From positions 1,550,001 through 1,614,000 of the forward strand of contig OZ006978.1 of assembly GCA_963931155.1 (NCBI GenBank): DNA of 64,000 nt. The letters run 5' to 3'. The notes under the pieces are model-generated. The model saw only the letters and a list, made by a program, of their open reading frames with translations. It searched no databases and was not told the DNA's origin. Shown here one piece after another: positions 16,347-25,415 of the stretch. Every line of letters starts with the position of its first letter. Positions within the stretch are counted from its first letter, which is position 1. Both the position numbers and the translations under genes were made by a program. This stretch comes from CALXVA01 sp944392465 (lineage in GTDB: Bacteria; Bacillota; Clostridia; TANB77; CAG-508).

Positions 16347-17261
16347 ATGAATTCAATAATTTGGGGAGTAGCCGGACTTTTAGATACTATATTAAAAGCA
16401 TTTGAATACGGTTGGTTTATAGTTGTTCCAATAATTTTAGCTATAATAATATTGATTATTATAAGAAAAAAAATAAAAAAATTTTCATTAGTTATAACAA
16501 TATTATCTATATTGCTATTTGTTCTGATTTTTTCAAGCAGAATTTGGGGACCAACTTTATATGGCTTTATAATAAAACCTCAAATAGGTAATAAAGAAAA
16601 TTTTATAGAATCGCAATTAGAAAAAAAATACAATCGAGACTTTACCTTTGTATCTAAAGACGATATGGTAGTTGAAGAAGATTCAGGAAGTGGTTTGGGA
16701 CAAGACATTGACTATGATTATTCTATGATATATAGATTTAAAGATGAAGATGGGGTTATAGCAATTGTTCGTTATAAGAAAGACAGTGGATGGGATTATT
16801 ACGAGGTAAAGAGAAGCAAATATGATATAGAAAAATCTATATATGATTATGCAGAAGAAAACGGAATAAAAGATGAGTTTTATGTGATTGCTACAACAAA
16901 CTTTGAAAGTATACAAAGCTCAAAATTGAATGAAAAACGTCATGAACAGACTATAACAGATGATGGATTCAGAAAATATAGAATTACAGATGAAATGGAA
17001 CAAGATACAATAACGTTTATTTCTACTAAAAAAATTAATGATATAGAAAAACTATTATCTAATATTACGGTACAATCTTATTTAAGTTATTTTAAACACA
17101 TAAATATACAAGAATATGTTGTAACTGAAAATGAGTATAAAAAAGTAGTTGACTATTATGAATCTGAAAAAGTAAAAAATGGACTTGATGGAATGGATTA
17201 TGAAGGAAAATATGAATTTAATAAAAACAATGTAATAGATTACAAACGTTATCAAATATAA
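16347..17261 (+). CDS. Unknown membrane-anchored protein
   Basis: A 304-aa protein with two N-terminal membrane segments (about residues 22-40 and 48-66) and a hydrophilic ~235-residue domain rich in Asp, Tyr and Lys. I recognise no family or active site. AAGGGGGAG lies before ATG 16347. It follows pyrD by 54 nt and ends in a terminator, so it may be the last gene of the pyr transcript. Confidence 0.65.
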   Translation: MNSIIWGVAGLLDTILKAFEYGWFIVVPIILAIIILIIIRKKIKKFSLVITILSILLFVLIFSSRIWGPTLYGFIIKPQIGNKENFIESQLEKKYNRDFTFVSKDDMVVEEDSGSGLGQDIDYDYSMIYRFKDEDGVIAIVRYKKDSGWDYYEVKRSKYDIEKSIYDYAEENGIKDEFYVIATTNFESIQSSKLNEKRHEQTITDDGFRKYRITDEMEQDTITFISTKKINDIEKLLSNITVQSYLSYFKHINIQEYVVTENEYKKVVDYYESEKVKNGLDGMDYEGKYEFNKNNVIDYKRYQI

Positions 17262-17279
17262 AAGAAATTTAGTATTTCT

Positions 17280-17323
17280 ACTGTAAGAATGATTTATATT
17301 ATTGCATTCTCAGTGATTTTTTA
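17280..17323 (+). terminator. Terminator at the end of the pyr-region transcript
   Basis: ACTGTAAGAATG (17280-17291) pairs imperfectly with CATTCTCAGT (17305-17314), followed by GATTTTTTA. Confidence 0.65.
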
Positions 17324-17446
17324 TTTACCTATAAATTTTGGACATCATTTCTGTATATAATGCAATACTTTTAAATAAAAATAATAGTAGATATGTGTTG
17401 CCACTGCACTAGATAACTTTGGTTATCAGAAAGTGAGGTGGTGTTT

Positions 17447-17560
17447 ATGGGTTTTATACTTTTTTTAATATATGCCTTAATGGTATCATCAACAATAAAC
17501 GTAGCCTTATTAACGATTTTATACATAAAATATGTAAATTCGAAAATAGATAAGGAATAA
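17447..17560 (+). CDS. Small hydrophobic peptide, candidate type I toxin (37 aa)
   Basis: A 37-aa peptide, MGFILFLIYALMVSSTINVA then LLTILYIKYVNSKIDKE: one long membrane segment with a short charged tail. GAGGTGGTG is the ribosome binding site. A GATAAC/GTTATC hairpin lies just upstream. Downstream are two strong hairpins, which could be the body of a convergent antisense RNA. Size, shape and flanking RNA structures are typical of type I toxin-antitoxin (holin-like) loci. The identity is inference. Confidence 0.5.
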   Translation: MGFILFLIYALMVSSTINVALLTILYIKYVNSKIDKE

Positions 17561-17563
17561 AAT

Positions 17564-17641
17564 AACAACACATTCCACTATGCCAATATTGCGAATGTGT
17601 TGTTATAACTATATGTAGTGGTAACCGCATTCACTGCGGTT
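17564..17641. ncRNA. Paired hairpins, possible antisense antitoxin RNA
   Basis: AACAACACATTC (17564-17575) with GAATGTGTTGTT (17593-17604) is a perfect 12-bp stem; AACCGCA/TGCGGTT (17623-17641) is a second one. They follow the 37-aa toxin-like gene. They may be its terminator region and, read on the minus strand, an antitoxin RNA overlapping the toxin 3' end. Confidence 0.4.
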
Positions 17642-17828
17642 ATTCATTTCCTATACTTATTATACACAGATAATTAAGAAAAGTCAAATAAAATTTTAAA
17701 TAGATAGTGTAAAATGGTTTAGGAATAGAAAAAAAAGAAAGTCATTTGATATAATTAGTTTAACCAAAAAAAATATCAAAGAAAAGACTTTCTTACTTTT
17801 CGAGTCCCACTTTTCTAAAATATTTTTT

Positions 17829-17853
17829 AAGACGTAGTTAAACTACGTCTTTT
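17829..17853. terminator. Bidirectional terminator next to tRNA-Leu
   Basis: AAGACGTAGTT and AACTACGTCTT form a stem flanked by A-rich and T-rich runs on both sides. It ends tRNA-Leu transcription on the minus strand. Confidence 0.8.
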
Positions 17854-17855
17854 CT

Positions 17856-17939
17856 TGGTGCGGGTGAGAGGACTCGAACCTCCACGCCGTTGGCACTGGT
17901 TCCTAAGACCAGCGCGTCTGCCAGTTCCGCCACACCCGC
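17856..17939 (-). tRNA. tRNA-Leu (anticodon UAG)
   Basis: On the minus strand the acceptor stem GCGGGTG pairs with CACCCGC, followed by discriminator A and an encoded CCA. The anticodon loop CTTAGGA carries UAG. The long variable arm (TGCCAACGGCG) and the T-loop GGTTCGAGTCC are present, as expected for a leucine tRNA. Confidence 0.97.
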
Positions 17940-18097
17940 ATTTCTTAATAACAAAATATATTTTAGCACACAGAAAAAACAATGTCAATACAAATTCATA
18001 AAAATTCTGAAGTTGTAATTTTCATGTTAAATTACAAAATAAATTCTAAATAAATACAAAAAACAATATAAAGATAATATTTATGAAAACCTATATC

Positions 18098-18126
18098 TTT
18101 TCAAAATTAATAAAAAATGGTATAAT
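18098..18126 (+). promoter_or_regulatory. Promoter of the 18212 island gene
   Basis: TATAAT at 18121-18126 with a weak -35 TTTTCA (18098-18103), spacing 17. An 85-nt leader follows with AGGAGG before the start codon. Confidence 0.5.
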
Positions 18127-18211
18127 ATATATGTTATTCGTAGTTATGCGAATCTAAACAAAAATAGCAATGCAATTAGAGTTCCTGTTCAACAACTGTT
18201 AGGAGGAAACA

Positions 18212-18673
18212 ATGAAAAAGGGGTATTTTACCGTATCAGATGGGACATTTTCCTTGTCCGAAACTGATGTTAAAAATCAGTTTTACTTCTATCGGAACGA
18301 TGGAGGTGAGTTGACGGAAAACGGTCATGAGCCGATGGATTTGTACCAAGTTTACATCATGCATCAGATGATGAGTGGCAAGATGAATGTTGAGGCCGTC
18401 TGTCAGGACATCAAGTATGAAATGTCTGGTGACAGAAAGGTCATTAGGATGACTGTGCGTGATACATGGAAGAGATCACTACTCCAAGAGTCAGATTCGA
18501 GCATCAGTGATGAGGATTTTCCGGCGGAACTTCCTGGACAAACAGGAAGTGACGAAACTATCAGTCATCTGCAGGCAAGTGATGGCATCGCGGAGTCTCC
18601 AAGCTTGGCTGAGTGTCTGCGTGACTTTGTGCGTCATTGCTGGCTGCATCTGCGTGACTGGTTTTTCGGATAG
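18212..18673 (+). CDS. Unknown protein, GC-richer single-gene island (153 aa)
   Basis: A 153-aa protein with no recognised family. The N-terminal half is soluble (MKKGYFTVSDGTFSLSETDV and onward), the middle is Ser/Asp/Glu-rich, and the C-terminus has an amphipathic Trp/Cys/His-rich helix (LRDFVRHCWLHLRDWFF). The gene is near 48% GC by eye in a ~30% GC context, and codon 28 is CGG (18293-18295), which the native genes avoid. TTAGGAGGAAAC is a strong ribosome binding site. It stands alone between its own promoter and terminator. Confidence 0.7.
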   Translation: MKKGYFTVSDGTFSLSETDVKNQFYFYRNDGGELTENGHEPMDLYQVYIMHQMMSGKMNVEAVCQDIKYEMSGDRKVIRMTVRDTWKRSLLQESDSSISDEDFPAELPGQTGSDETISHLQASDGIAESPSLAECLRDFVRHCWLHLRDWFFG

Positions 18674-18718
18674 CAAGTTACGGTGAAGCCCTAAGAGTAG
18701 TGGGATAACTGCTACACT

Positions 18719-18766
18719 CCTGTCATCAAAGTGTGTTTGTGCTTTTGGTGACAGGGGTATTTTTTG
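18719..18766 (+). terminator. Terminator of the 18212 island
   Basis: CCTGTCA-CAAA pairs with TTTTG-TGACAGG across a 12-nt loop, followed by GGTATTTTTTG. Confidence 0.75.
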
Positions 18767-18901
18767 TAATTTGTTCTCCAAATGTTAAGAATAAAGAGTA
18801 ACTTTGATGTTTTATTCTGTACATGTTTAAATAATTAGAAGTATATGATATAATTGCTATAAATTTTATGATGTTATAAATAAAATGAAGGGATATGAAT
18901 A

Positions 18902-20266
18902 ATGACACCAGTAGAAAAAAATAAAGAATATGAAGTAGAAATAATTGATAATGGATATGATGGAGAAGGAATAGCTAAAATTAATGATTTTACTATTTTT
19001 ATTAATGGAGCAATAAAAGGAGAAAAATGTAAAGTATTAATTGTAAAAGTAAATAAATCATTTGCATATGGAAAATTATTAGAAATTATAAAAAAATCAG
19101 ATGCTAGAGTTAAGGCTGATTGTCCTACATATAAGAGATGTGGTGGCTGTAGCCTAAGACATATTAATTATGATGAAACATTAAAAATAAAAAGAGATAT
19201 GGTACAAAATTTGGCTAATAAAACTTTAGATAATGGTATAAAAATTAATGAAGTTTTAGGGATGGAAGCCCCATATAATTATAGGAATAAGCTACAATAT
19301 CCAGTAGGTGTAGATAAATGCGGAAATCCAATAATGGGTGTTTTTGCTAGAAGAAGTCATGAGATAATTGAAGTACAAAAATGTCTTATACAAAATGAAA
19401 AAGCAGAGCAAGTCGCAAAAAGAATATTTGAATTTATAAAAGAGAATAATATACCTGTATATAACGAAATTACAGGACAAGGGGCTATAAGACATATTGT
19501 TGTAAAAATAGGTATAAGAACAAGTGAAATTATGTGCATAATAGTTTCAAATAAAGAAAAATTCGATAAAGAGTCAGAGTTAGTGCAAGAAATATTAAGC
19601 AAATTTTCAAATATAAAAACAATTATAAAAAATGTAAATAGTAAAAACACAAATGTAATTCTTGGAGATAAAAACATAGTGCTATATGGTGATGGATATA
19701 TTTATGACAAATTAGGAGAATATACTTTTAAAATTTCTGCAAATTCATTTTATCAAACTAATCCAGTACAAACTGAAAAACTATATAATAAGGCAATTGA
19801 ATTTGCAAGATTGAATGAGGAAGATATTTTATGTGATTTATATTGTGGAATCGGAACAATAGGTATTTTTGCTTCTAAAAAAGTAAAAAAAGTTTATGGG
19901 ATTGAGATTGTTAAAGAGGCGGTAGAAGTAGCGAAAGAAAATGCAAAGATAAATAATGTTAATAATATTGAGTTTATTATAGGAGATGTAGAGCAAGCAT
20001 TTAAAGACTTGATTGAAGAGAAAAATATTATACCAACTGCAATAATAGTTGATCCACCAAGAAGGGGATTAGATGAAACAACAATAAGTAAAATACTTGA
20101 TTTAGAAGTTAAAAAATTAGTATATGTAAGTTGTAATCCGGCGACAATGGTTAGGGATATTAAACTTATGAATGAAAAATATGAGGTAAAAGAAATTCAA
20201 CCTATAGACATGTTTCCATTCACAAGCTCTATCGAAAATGTGGCAGTTTTACAGTTGAAGATATAA
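18902..20266 (+). CDS. rlmD: 23S rRNA (uracil-C5)-methyltransferase, RlmD/RumA family
   Basis: A 454-aa SAM-dependent RNA methyltransferase of the TrmA/RlmD family. It has an N-terminal TRAM domain (residues ~1-60), iron-sulfur cysteines CPTYKRCGGC with a later C in VQKCLIQ, a SAM site DLYCGIGTIGIFAS (~318), VDPPRRGLDE (~383) and the catalytic YVSCNPATMVRD (~407). In Firmicutes relatives methylate U747 or U1939 of 23S rRNA, so the exact position is uncertain. The start is ATG 18902 (GAAGGGATATGAATA upstream). Confidence 0.9.
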   Translation: MTPVEKNKEYEVEIIDNGYDGEGIAKINDFTIFINGAIKGEKCKVLIVKVNKSFAYGKLLEIIKKSDARVKADCPTYKRCGGCSLRHINYDETLKIKRDMVQNLANKTLDNGIKINEVLGMEAPYNYRNKLQYPVGVDKCGNPIMGVFARRSHEIIEVQKCLIQNEKAEQVAKRIFEFIKENNIPVYNEITGQGAIRHIVVKIGIRTSEIMCIIVSNKEKFDKESELVQEILSKFSNIKTIIKNVNSKNTNVILGDKNIVLYGDGYIYDKLGEYTFKISANSFYQTNPVQTEKLYNKAIEFARLNEEDILCDLYCGIGTIGIFASKKVKKVYGIEIVKEAVEVAKENAKINNVNNIEFIIGDVEQAFKDLIEEKNIIPTAIIVDPPRRGLDETTISKILDLEVKKLVYVSCNPATMVRDIKLMNEKYEVKEIQPIDMFPFTSSIENVAVLQLKI

Positions 20267-20430
20267 TAAATAAAAGATTCGAAAATTAGTTTAATTAAAT
20301 ATTATATAATTAATTGAAAATTATTGAAAAAATTTTAAATAATTCTTGTTAAAAAATTTTTAATATGATACAGTAGTTACAAAGGTTTCAACAGAGGAGA
20401 ATAAATAGTAAAAAGAGGAGAGATGAAGTT

Positions 20431-21105
20431 ATGGATATTATGGTTAAAGGAACTGGGACTAGATATTATAAAGCTGATGAAGTCGAGATAAATTTAAATT
20501 TTCATACAAATACAGATTCATATGAGACAGCTTTGGAAAAAGGTACAAATGATGTGCAAATATTTATAGAAGAAATATTAAATCAAATGAAATTTTCAAA
20601 GGAAGAAATGAAAACGAGAAGTTTTAGAATATATGAAGATAAAAGATATGATTATAAAAATAATGTTGAAAAAAGTTATGGATTTATATATGAACAAATG
20701 GCGAAACTAAAATTTGATTATGATATAAATGTTGTCGCAGAATTTATGGACAGAGTAAGTAAATTGTCAAATCCTCCAAAATATACAATTTCATTTAATG
20801 TAAAAGATGAGAAAAAAATTAAAGAGGAAGCTTTAGCAGATGCATATAATATGGCAAAGGAAAAAGCTGAAGCTATAGCTAAAGCAGCCGGAAAGAATTT
20901 AAAAGAATGTGTAAAAACAGATTTTAGACCTTTTGAAGAAAAAGTTTATTCTAACAGTTCACTAGATGGTAATATGTTTGTAGGAAGGGGAAGAGGGGCT
21001 GTAGGAGCTGAAATGGCATCTGCCGAACAAACAATAAAAACCATATTTACACCAGAAGATATAGAAATTTCAGAAACTTTATATTGTTTATGGATAACAG
21101 ACTAA
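20431..21105 (+). CDS. SIMPL domain (DUF541) protein
   Basis: A 224-aa protein with SIMPL-domain features: IMVKGTGTRYYKADEVEINL at the start, an EEMKTRSFRIYEDKRYDYKN segment and a KEEALADAYNMAKEKAEAIA AKAAGKNL helix. No signal peptide is seen, unlike many exported relatives. The function of the family is poorly defined. AGAGGAGAG precedes ATG 20431. It converges with vanW onto a shared terminator. Confidence 0.85.
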   Translation: MDIMVKGTGTRYYKADEVEINLNFHTNTDSYETALEKGTNDVQIFIEEILNQMKFSKEEMKTRSFRIYEDKRYDYKNNVEKSYGFIYEQMAKLKFDYDINVVAEFMDRVSKLSNPPKYTISFNVKDEKKIKEEALADAYNMAKEKAEAIAKAAGKNLKECVKTDFRPFEEKVYSNSSLDGNMFVGRGRGAVGAEMASAEQTIKTIFTPEDIEISETLYCLWITD

Positions 21106-21184
21106 GATATGTATATTAAGTAAAAATGGATGTATAATATCCATAAATGAATTACAAGGAAGAAAAGTTAATAAATTATAAGTT

Positions 21185-21220
21185 AGTAGAAGAACATATT
21201 GGTATGTTCTTCTACTTTTG
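21185..21220. terminator. Bidirectional terminator between the SIMPL gene and vanW
   Basis: AGTAGAAGAACATA (21185-21198) and TATGTTCTTCTACT (21203-21216) form a perfect 14-bp stem with loop TTGG and T-runs. Confidence 0.85.
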
Positions 21221-21223
21221 TGT

Positions 21224-21929
21224 TTAAACGATTTTGTATACATCAACATAGACCTTGTTATTTTTTACATATGCTTTTAATTTAAGACTATAATCATTAT
21301 GATTTTCAAATTTTAAGTCATAATAATCATATGCAACGGTTGCATCTTTTCCCATTTCAATATATCCTACAGGTTTTCCATGTTCATGTCTTTCTGTAAT
21401 TTCAACTCCATCAGTTTTTTTTGCAGCATTATAAACTGTTGTGCTTACTTGGCAATTTCCACCACCTATAGCATTAATTAGTTTTCCATTAGCGAACGCA
21501 TGAGCTTCTTTATAACCATCTTTTGCTGAGGGTTGACCTACAACTTCACAAAAAGAAAATTCGTCATTTGATTTTACAATTGTTCCATTAATTCTAGAAC
21601 AAGTTATTTTTATATTATTAACTCTGTTTTTGTTATCATCTACTATTGGAGTAGAAAAACTACTTATTTTTGTTTCTGTTGGTATTTGATTATTCTCACC
21701 TTGTGTGTTATCTGAGGTAGAAGTATTATTTTCATTTATGCTTGTAGTGTTTGAATTATTAAGTGAGTTTAAATTTGAACTCCCAGAATTATTTACATTA
21801 GCAGAAATTCTACTAGTACTGTAATTATTATTAGATTGATTACTTGAATTTTTATTAAAAAAGAAATATAATATTGTACCGAATAACAATAAAGAGAACA
21901 AATAAAATTATTATCCACTTTTTATTCAT
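21224..21929 (-). CDS. VanW family protein (with +1 CGG frameshift near the N-terminus)
   Basis: A membrane-anchored protein of 234 aa if one nucleotide is skipped. The C-terminal VanW domain (~95-215) is clear: NNIKITCSRINGTIVKSNDE, FSFCEVVGQPS, GGGNCQVSTTVYNAA, TERHEHGKPVGYIEMGKDAT. A Ser/Asn-rich linker precedes it. The only start with a proper ribosome binding site is ATG 21929 (GGAGGT 5 nt upstream), MNKKWIIILFVLFIVI, but that frame then reads CGG (21881-21879) and stops after 24 aa. Skipping the C gives I-G-T-I-L-Y-F-F-F, completing a signal anchor that joins the VanW frame. The alternative is a weak TTG start at 21901 with no ribosome binding site. Confidence 0.8.
21879..21881 (-). other. 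CGG +1 frameshift site in vanW
   Basis: Minus-strand context GTT ATT CGG TAC AAT. Omitting the C gives ATT GGT ACA ATA, which continues the membrane anchor into the VanW frame. Both frames stay open for about 48 nt here, so the site is placed by the CGG rather than by strict conservation. Confidence 0.65.
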
Positions 21930-22107
21930 AAAGACCTCCATTTGAGCATTTTAAATAATATTATACATTAATTATTTTTGCCTAAAGTAAAAAAATTATC
22001 ATAATTTAAAAAGGAAAATTTTGAGAAAAATTTACAAAATGAGATAAAAAATATAGATGATTAAAATAATTAAATATGATAAAATAATTAAAAAGGATAG
22101 AAAGATT

Positions 22108-22977
22108 ATGTATGTACAATTTGTTATATTATTAGTTTTACTACTATTATTTATTTTAATAATGTATTATGAACTTAGAGTTTCTACATCTAAACTTCCA
22201 AAAGATGTATTTAGATATTTTAATTTTAAATCAAAAAAGTTTATGGGAAGAGATGTTTTTACAATTTCTCCAGAAGCGGAACAAAGTGATAAAGTAATAT
22301 TATATATTCATGGTGGATCATATGTTGGTGAATTGGAAAAATATCATTGGACTTTTTTTAAAGATATAATTAATGCAACAAAAGCAACAGTTATTGTTCC
22401 AGATTATCCTCTTACTCCAGAGAATACATATCTTCAAGTGTTTAAAATGATGGAACCTTTATATAAGAAAATAATAGATAATATAAAGGGAAAGGAATTT
22501 ATATTAATGGGAGATTCGGCTGGTGCTGGTTTAGCACTTGCTTTATACCAAAGAAATGGTAAATTAAAAAGAAGGCTTCCTGATAAAACAATTTTGATTT
22601 CACCTTGGCTTGATGTTAGAATGACTAACCCTGCTATAGATAATATAAATGATCCAGTTTTGAAAAAACAATTATTAAAATTGTCTGGAAAAAGATATGC
22701 AGGGAAGAATGGTTTAAGAAGTTATTTAGTAAATCCTGTTTTAGGACCAACAGATAAGCTTAAAGAGATATATATTTTGTCTGGCACGAAGGATATCTTA
22801 AATCCAGATGCTAAAGAATTTGCTAAAAAGAATAAAGGAAAAGTTGATTTTATAGAATTTGAAGATGCAATTCATAATTTTCCATTAATGAGACATAAAT
22901 CAAAAGTACTTCATGCTAAAGAAGGATATGAAAAAATCTTAGAGATTATTGAAAAAGGAGAGAATGTAAATGTCTAA
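22108..22977 (+). CDS. Alpha/beta hydrolase (esterase, HSL-like)
   Basis: A membrane-anchored esterase/lipase of about 289 aa. An N-terminal hydrophobic helix (MYVQFVILLVLLLLFILIMY) is followed by the hydrolase fold with the oxyanion HGG motif (ILYIHGGSYVG), nucleophile Ser in MGDSAGAGLAL, Asp in SGTKDILNPDA and His in DAIHNFPLM. The start at 22108 has AAGGA about 12 nt upstream; an in-frame ATG at 22057 would add 17 residues but has no ribosome binding site. Its end overlaps the next gene by 8 nt. Confidence 0.85.
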   Translation: MYVQFVILLVLLLLFILIMYYELRVSTSKLPKDVFRYFNFKSKKFMGRDVFTISPEAEQSDKVILYIHGGSYVGELEKYHWTFFKDIINATKATVIVPDYPLTPENTYLQVFKMMEPLYKKIIDNIKGKEFILMGDSAGAGLALALYQRNGKLKRRLPDKTILISPWLDVRMTNPAIDNINDPVLKKQLLKLSGKRYAGKNGLRSYLVNPVLGPTDKLKEIYILSGTKDILNPDAKEFAKKNKGKVDFIEFEDAIHNFPLMRHKSKVLHAKEGYEKILEIIEKGENVNV

Positions 22978-24262
22978 AAATTCCAAAAGCAATAACTGGA
23001 GAAGATTAGATAATTCTGCAAAAATATTTCCTATATCATCAAGTAAAAAATATAGTAGTGTATTTAGATTATCTGCAGTATTAAAAGAAAAAATAAATCC
23101 TAAAATCTTAAAAGAATCTGTAGAATTAGTTCTAAAAAACTTAAATTCGTTTAAGGTAAAATTAAAAAAGGGGCTGTTTTGGTATTATTTTGAGGATAAT
23201 CATAAAAAAGTGATTATAGAAAAGGAAAAGGTATATCCATGTAAATATATAGACCCAAAAACAAATAATGATTATTTATTTAAGGTGACTTATTATGAAA
23301 ATAAAATAAATTTAGATATATTTCATTCATTAACAGATGGAAATAGTGGAATAATCTTTTTAAGGGAAATTGTGTATACATATATAGAATTAGCACATCC
23401 TGAAGATTTTAGTAAACAAATAAGAATTCAAAGAAAAATATCTAATAATACAGAAGATGATTATTTAAAAAATTATAACAAAAAATCTCCAAAAGCAAAA
23501 GGTGGAAAAAAAGCATATATTTTAAAAGGAAAAAAGCTTCCTCTTTCTGCAATTGGGGTAATACATGTTAATATAAATTTGGAGCAACTAAAGGCAAAAG
23601 CAAAAGAAAAAGGAGTTACAATAACTCAATATTTAACAGCATGTGTAATCTATGCAATATATAACTCGAATTACAAGAACTACAATGGAAAAAAACCTAT
23701 AAAAGTATGCATACCAGTTGATTTGAAGAAATATTTTAAATCAGAAACAGTAAGTAATTTTTTTAGTTACATAACATTGCAGGTAAATATGAATAAAACC
23801 GAACTTCTGAGTTTTGATAATCTTCTTAAATTTGTACATGAGGACTTTAATAAAAGGTTAACCAAGGAAGAAATTAGTAAAACGATGTCTGCTAATGTTA
23901 AATTAGGAAATAATCTATTTATAAAGTTAATTCCGTTATTTCTTAAAGTAATAATAGTAAAATTAAGTTATATGGAAATCAGAAAATATACAACAACAAC
24001 TTTTTCAAACATAGGTAGAGTTGGTATTATAGGTGAATATCAAAAATATATAGATAAATTTTTAATGCTTATTGCACCTGAATCAGTAGAAAAAATAAAA
24101 TGTTCAGCTTGTTCCTTTGAAAACAATTTGGTTTTTACAGCCACATCAGTTTTAAAGGATACAGCTGTGGAACAAAAATTTTGTGAAAAATTAAAAGAAG
24201 AAGGAATAGATTTGTATGTAGAAGGGAATGGTGTGCATGACTTCACTGTATCCGAAGATTAG
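22970..24262 (+). CDS. Acyltransferase-like protein (condensation/alcohol acetyltransferase fold)
   Basis: A 430-aa protein resembling alcohol acetyltransferase or condensation-domain proteins. HSLTDGNSG near residue 120 matches the HxxxDG catalytic motif, and PVDLKKYFKSETVSNFFSYI near 250 matches the second-half signature. It overlaps the upstream esterase and the downstream DUF6320 membrane protein, a fixed trio seen in Clostridia, suggesting acyl transfer and hydrolysis on a shared lipid or glycolipid. The substrate is unknown. The ribosome binding site AAAGGAGAG is inside the esterase gene. Confidence 0.75.
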   Translation: MSKNSKSNNWRRLDNSAKIFPISSSKKYSSVFRLSAVLKEKINPKILKESVELVLKNLNSFKVKLKKGLFWYYFEDNHKKVIIEKEKVYPCKYIDPKTNNDYLFKVTYYENKINLDIFHSLTDGNSGIIFLREIVYTYIELAHPEDFSKQIRIQRKISNNTEDDYLKNYNKKSPKAKGGKKAYILKGKKLPLSAIGVIHVNINLEQLKAKAKEKGVTITQYLTACVIYAIYNSNYKNYNGKKPIKVCIPVDLKKYFKSETVSNFFSYITLQVNMNKTELLSFDNLLKFVHEDFNKRLTKEEISKTMSANVKLGNNLFIKLIPLFLKVIIVKLSYMEIRKYTTTTFSNIGRVGIIGEYQKYIDKFLMLIAPESVEKIKCSACSFENNLVFTATSVLKDTAVEQKFCEKLKEEGIDLYVEGNGVHDFTVSED

Positions 24263-24809
24263 AAATGTAAAAAAAGATAATATTGCAATAAAAATAATGA
24301 TTATTTTATCAATTATAGTTGCTGTAACTTGTTTAATTACTAATATATGTACTTCTAGAAAGTATATGTGGAGCTTTATAGTAATAATAGGAATTATTTA
24401 TACATGGGTTACAGTAATGTATTCTATACATAGAAATGTAAATATTGCATCAAGTGTAATGGTTCAGTTGATAGCTATATCCATACTTATGATATGCATA
24501 GATAATATTATTGGGTATGATGGTTGGTCAATAAATTTGGCAATACCTATTATAGTTATGGTAGCAAATACAACAATGTTTATACTTACAATATCAAGTT
24601 TTCATAAATACAAATATGCAATATATCAACTAATCATATTTGTACTAAGTGTTATACCACTTGGAATATTATTATTTTATGATAAAATTATAACAATGCC
24701 TATATTTACAATAATATCAAGTTCGATAGCAGTTTTTACATTTGTTTTTTCACTTATATTGTGTGGAAAAGATATTATAGAAGAATTAGATAGAAGATTA
24801 CATACATAA
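24228..24809 (+). CDS. DUF6320-like membrane protein
   Basis: A 193-aa protein with about six hydrophobic segments and a short Arg/Glu-rich C-terminal tail (EELDRRLHT). It overlaps the preceding acyltransferase gene by 35 nt in another frame, a sign of translational coupling. The membrane topology, size and neighbours fit DUF6320. Function unknown; it probably serves the esterase/acyltransferase pair. Confidence 0.65.
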   Translation: MVCMTSLYPKIRNVKKDNIAIKIMIILSIIVAVTCLITNICTSRKYMWSFIVIIGIIYTWVTVMYSIHRNVNIASSVMVQLIAISILMICIDNIIGYDGWSINLAIPIIVMVANTTMFILTISSFHKYKYAIYQLIIFVLSVIPLGILLFYDKIITMPIFTIISSSIAVFTFVFSLILCGKDIIEELDRRLHT

Positions 24810-24815
24810 AATGTA

Positions 24816-24844
24816 TTGACTTTTTTATTGAAAATTAGTATAAT
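24816..24844 (+). promoter_or_regulatory. Promoter of the 52-aa gene
   Basis: TTGACT (24816-24821) and TATAAT (24839-24844), spacing 17, immediately after the DUF6320 stop codon. Confidence 0.7.
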
Positions 24845-24869
24845 GATGTATGTAAAAGGAGAATTAGAT

Positions 24870-25025
24870 ATGATAGCTAAAATATGGAAAAAAGTATTAT
24901 TTATTATATTAATTATTGCATGTTTATTTAATATAGTGAATAAATTAGTTCATAAATCTTCACTAAATCAAGAACTTAAAAGTTCTGCAGAGTATATAGA
25001 ACAACAAAAAGAGGAACAAATTTAA
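24870..25025 (+). CDS. Small single-pass membrane protein (51 aa)
   Basis: MIAKIWKKVLFIILIIACLF and onward: a short basic N-terminus, one membrane segment and a ~25-residue polar tail rich in Glu/Gln. The start 24870 is chosen for AAAGGAGAA 8 nt upstream; the longer frame from 24816 would run through the promoter. No family is recognised. Confidence 0.6.
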   Translation: MIAKIWKKVLFIILIIACLFNIVNKLVHKSSLNQELKSSAEYIEQQKEEQI

Positions 25026-25183
25026 ATATGATAAACTATATAAACATAAAATATGTTTTAAATATTCTGTGGAAAAATTAAAAAAACATAGAAAAACAAA
25101 AAAATAAATACTTGAAAAAAATAAATAAATATGTTATCATATAAAATAGTGTTTTAAAAAGATAAGGGAGAGGTGAATACAAA

Positions 25184-25384
25184 ATGAAAGAAGGATTACA
25201 TCCAAATTATACAGAAGCAACTATAACATGTGCTTGTGGAAATGTTATGAAAACAAATTCTACAAAAGCAGATATGAAAGTTGATGTTTGCTCAAAATGT
25301 CATCCATTCTGGACAGGTAATTTAAAAAGAGAAACAACAGGTGGTAGAGCAGATAGGTTTAAGAAAAAATATGGAATCAAATAA
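25184..25384 (+). CDS. rpmE: 50S ribosomal protein L31
   Basis: A 66-aa zinc-type L31: MKEGLHPNYTEATITCACGN, with C16/C18 and the CSKCHPFWTG pair that bind zinc, and the conserved C-terminal GGRADRFKKKYG. GGGAGAGGTG lies upstream. It ends with a simple terminator and is followed by the first copy of the 135-bp repeat. Confidence 0.97.
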   Translation: MKEGLHPNYTEATITCACGNVMKTNSTKADMKVDVCSKCHPFWTGNLKRETTGGRADRFKKKYGIK

Positions 25385-25391
25385 AATTAGG

Positions 25392-25415
25392 ATAGCAAAA
25401 AGCTATTCTTTTTTT
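25392..25415 (+). terminator. Terminator of rpmE
   Basis: ATAGC aaaaa GCTAT followed by TCTTTTTTT. Confidence 0.75.
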
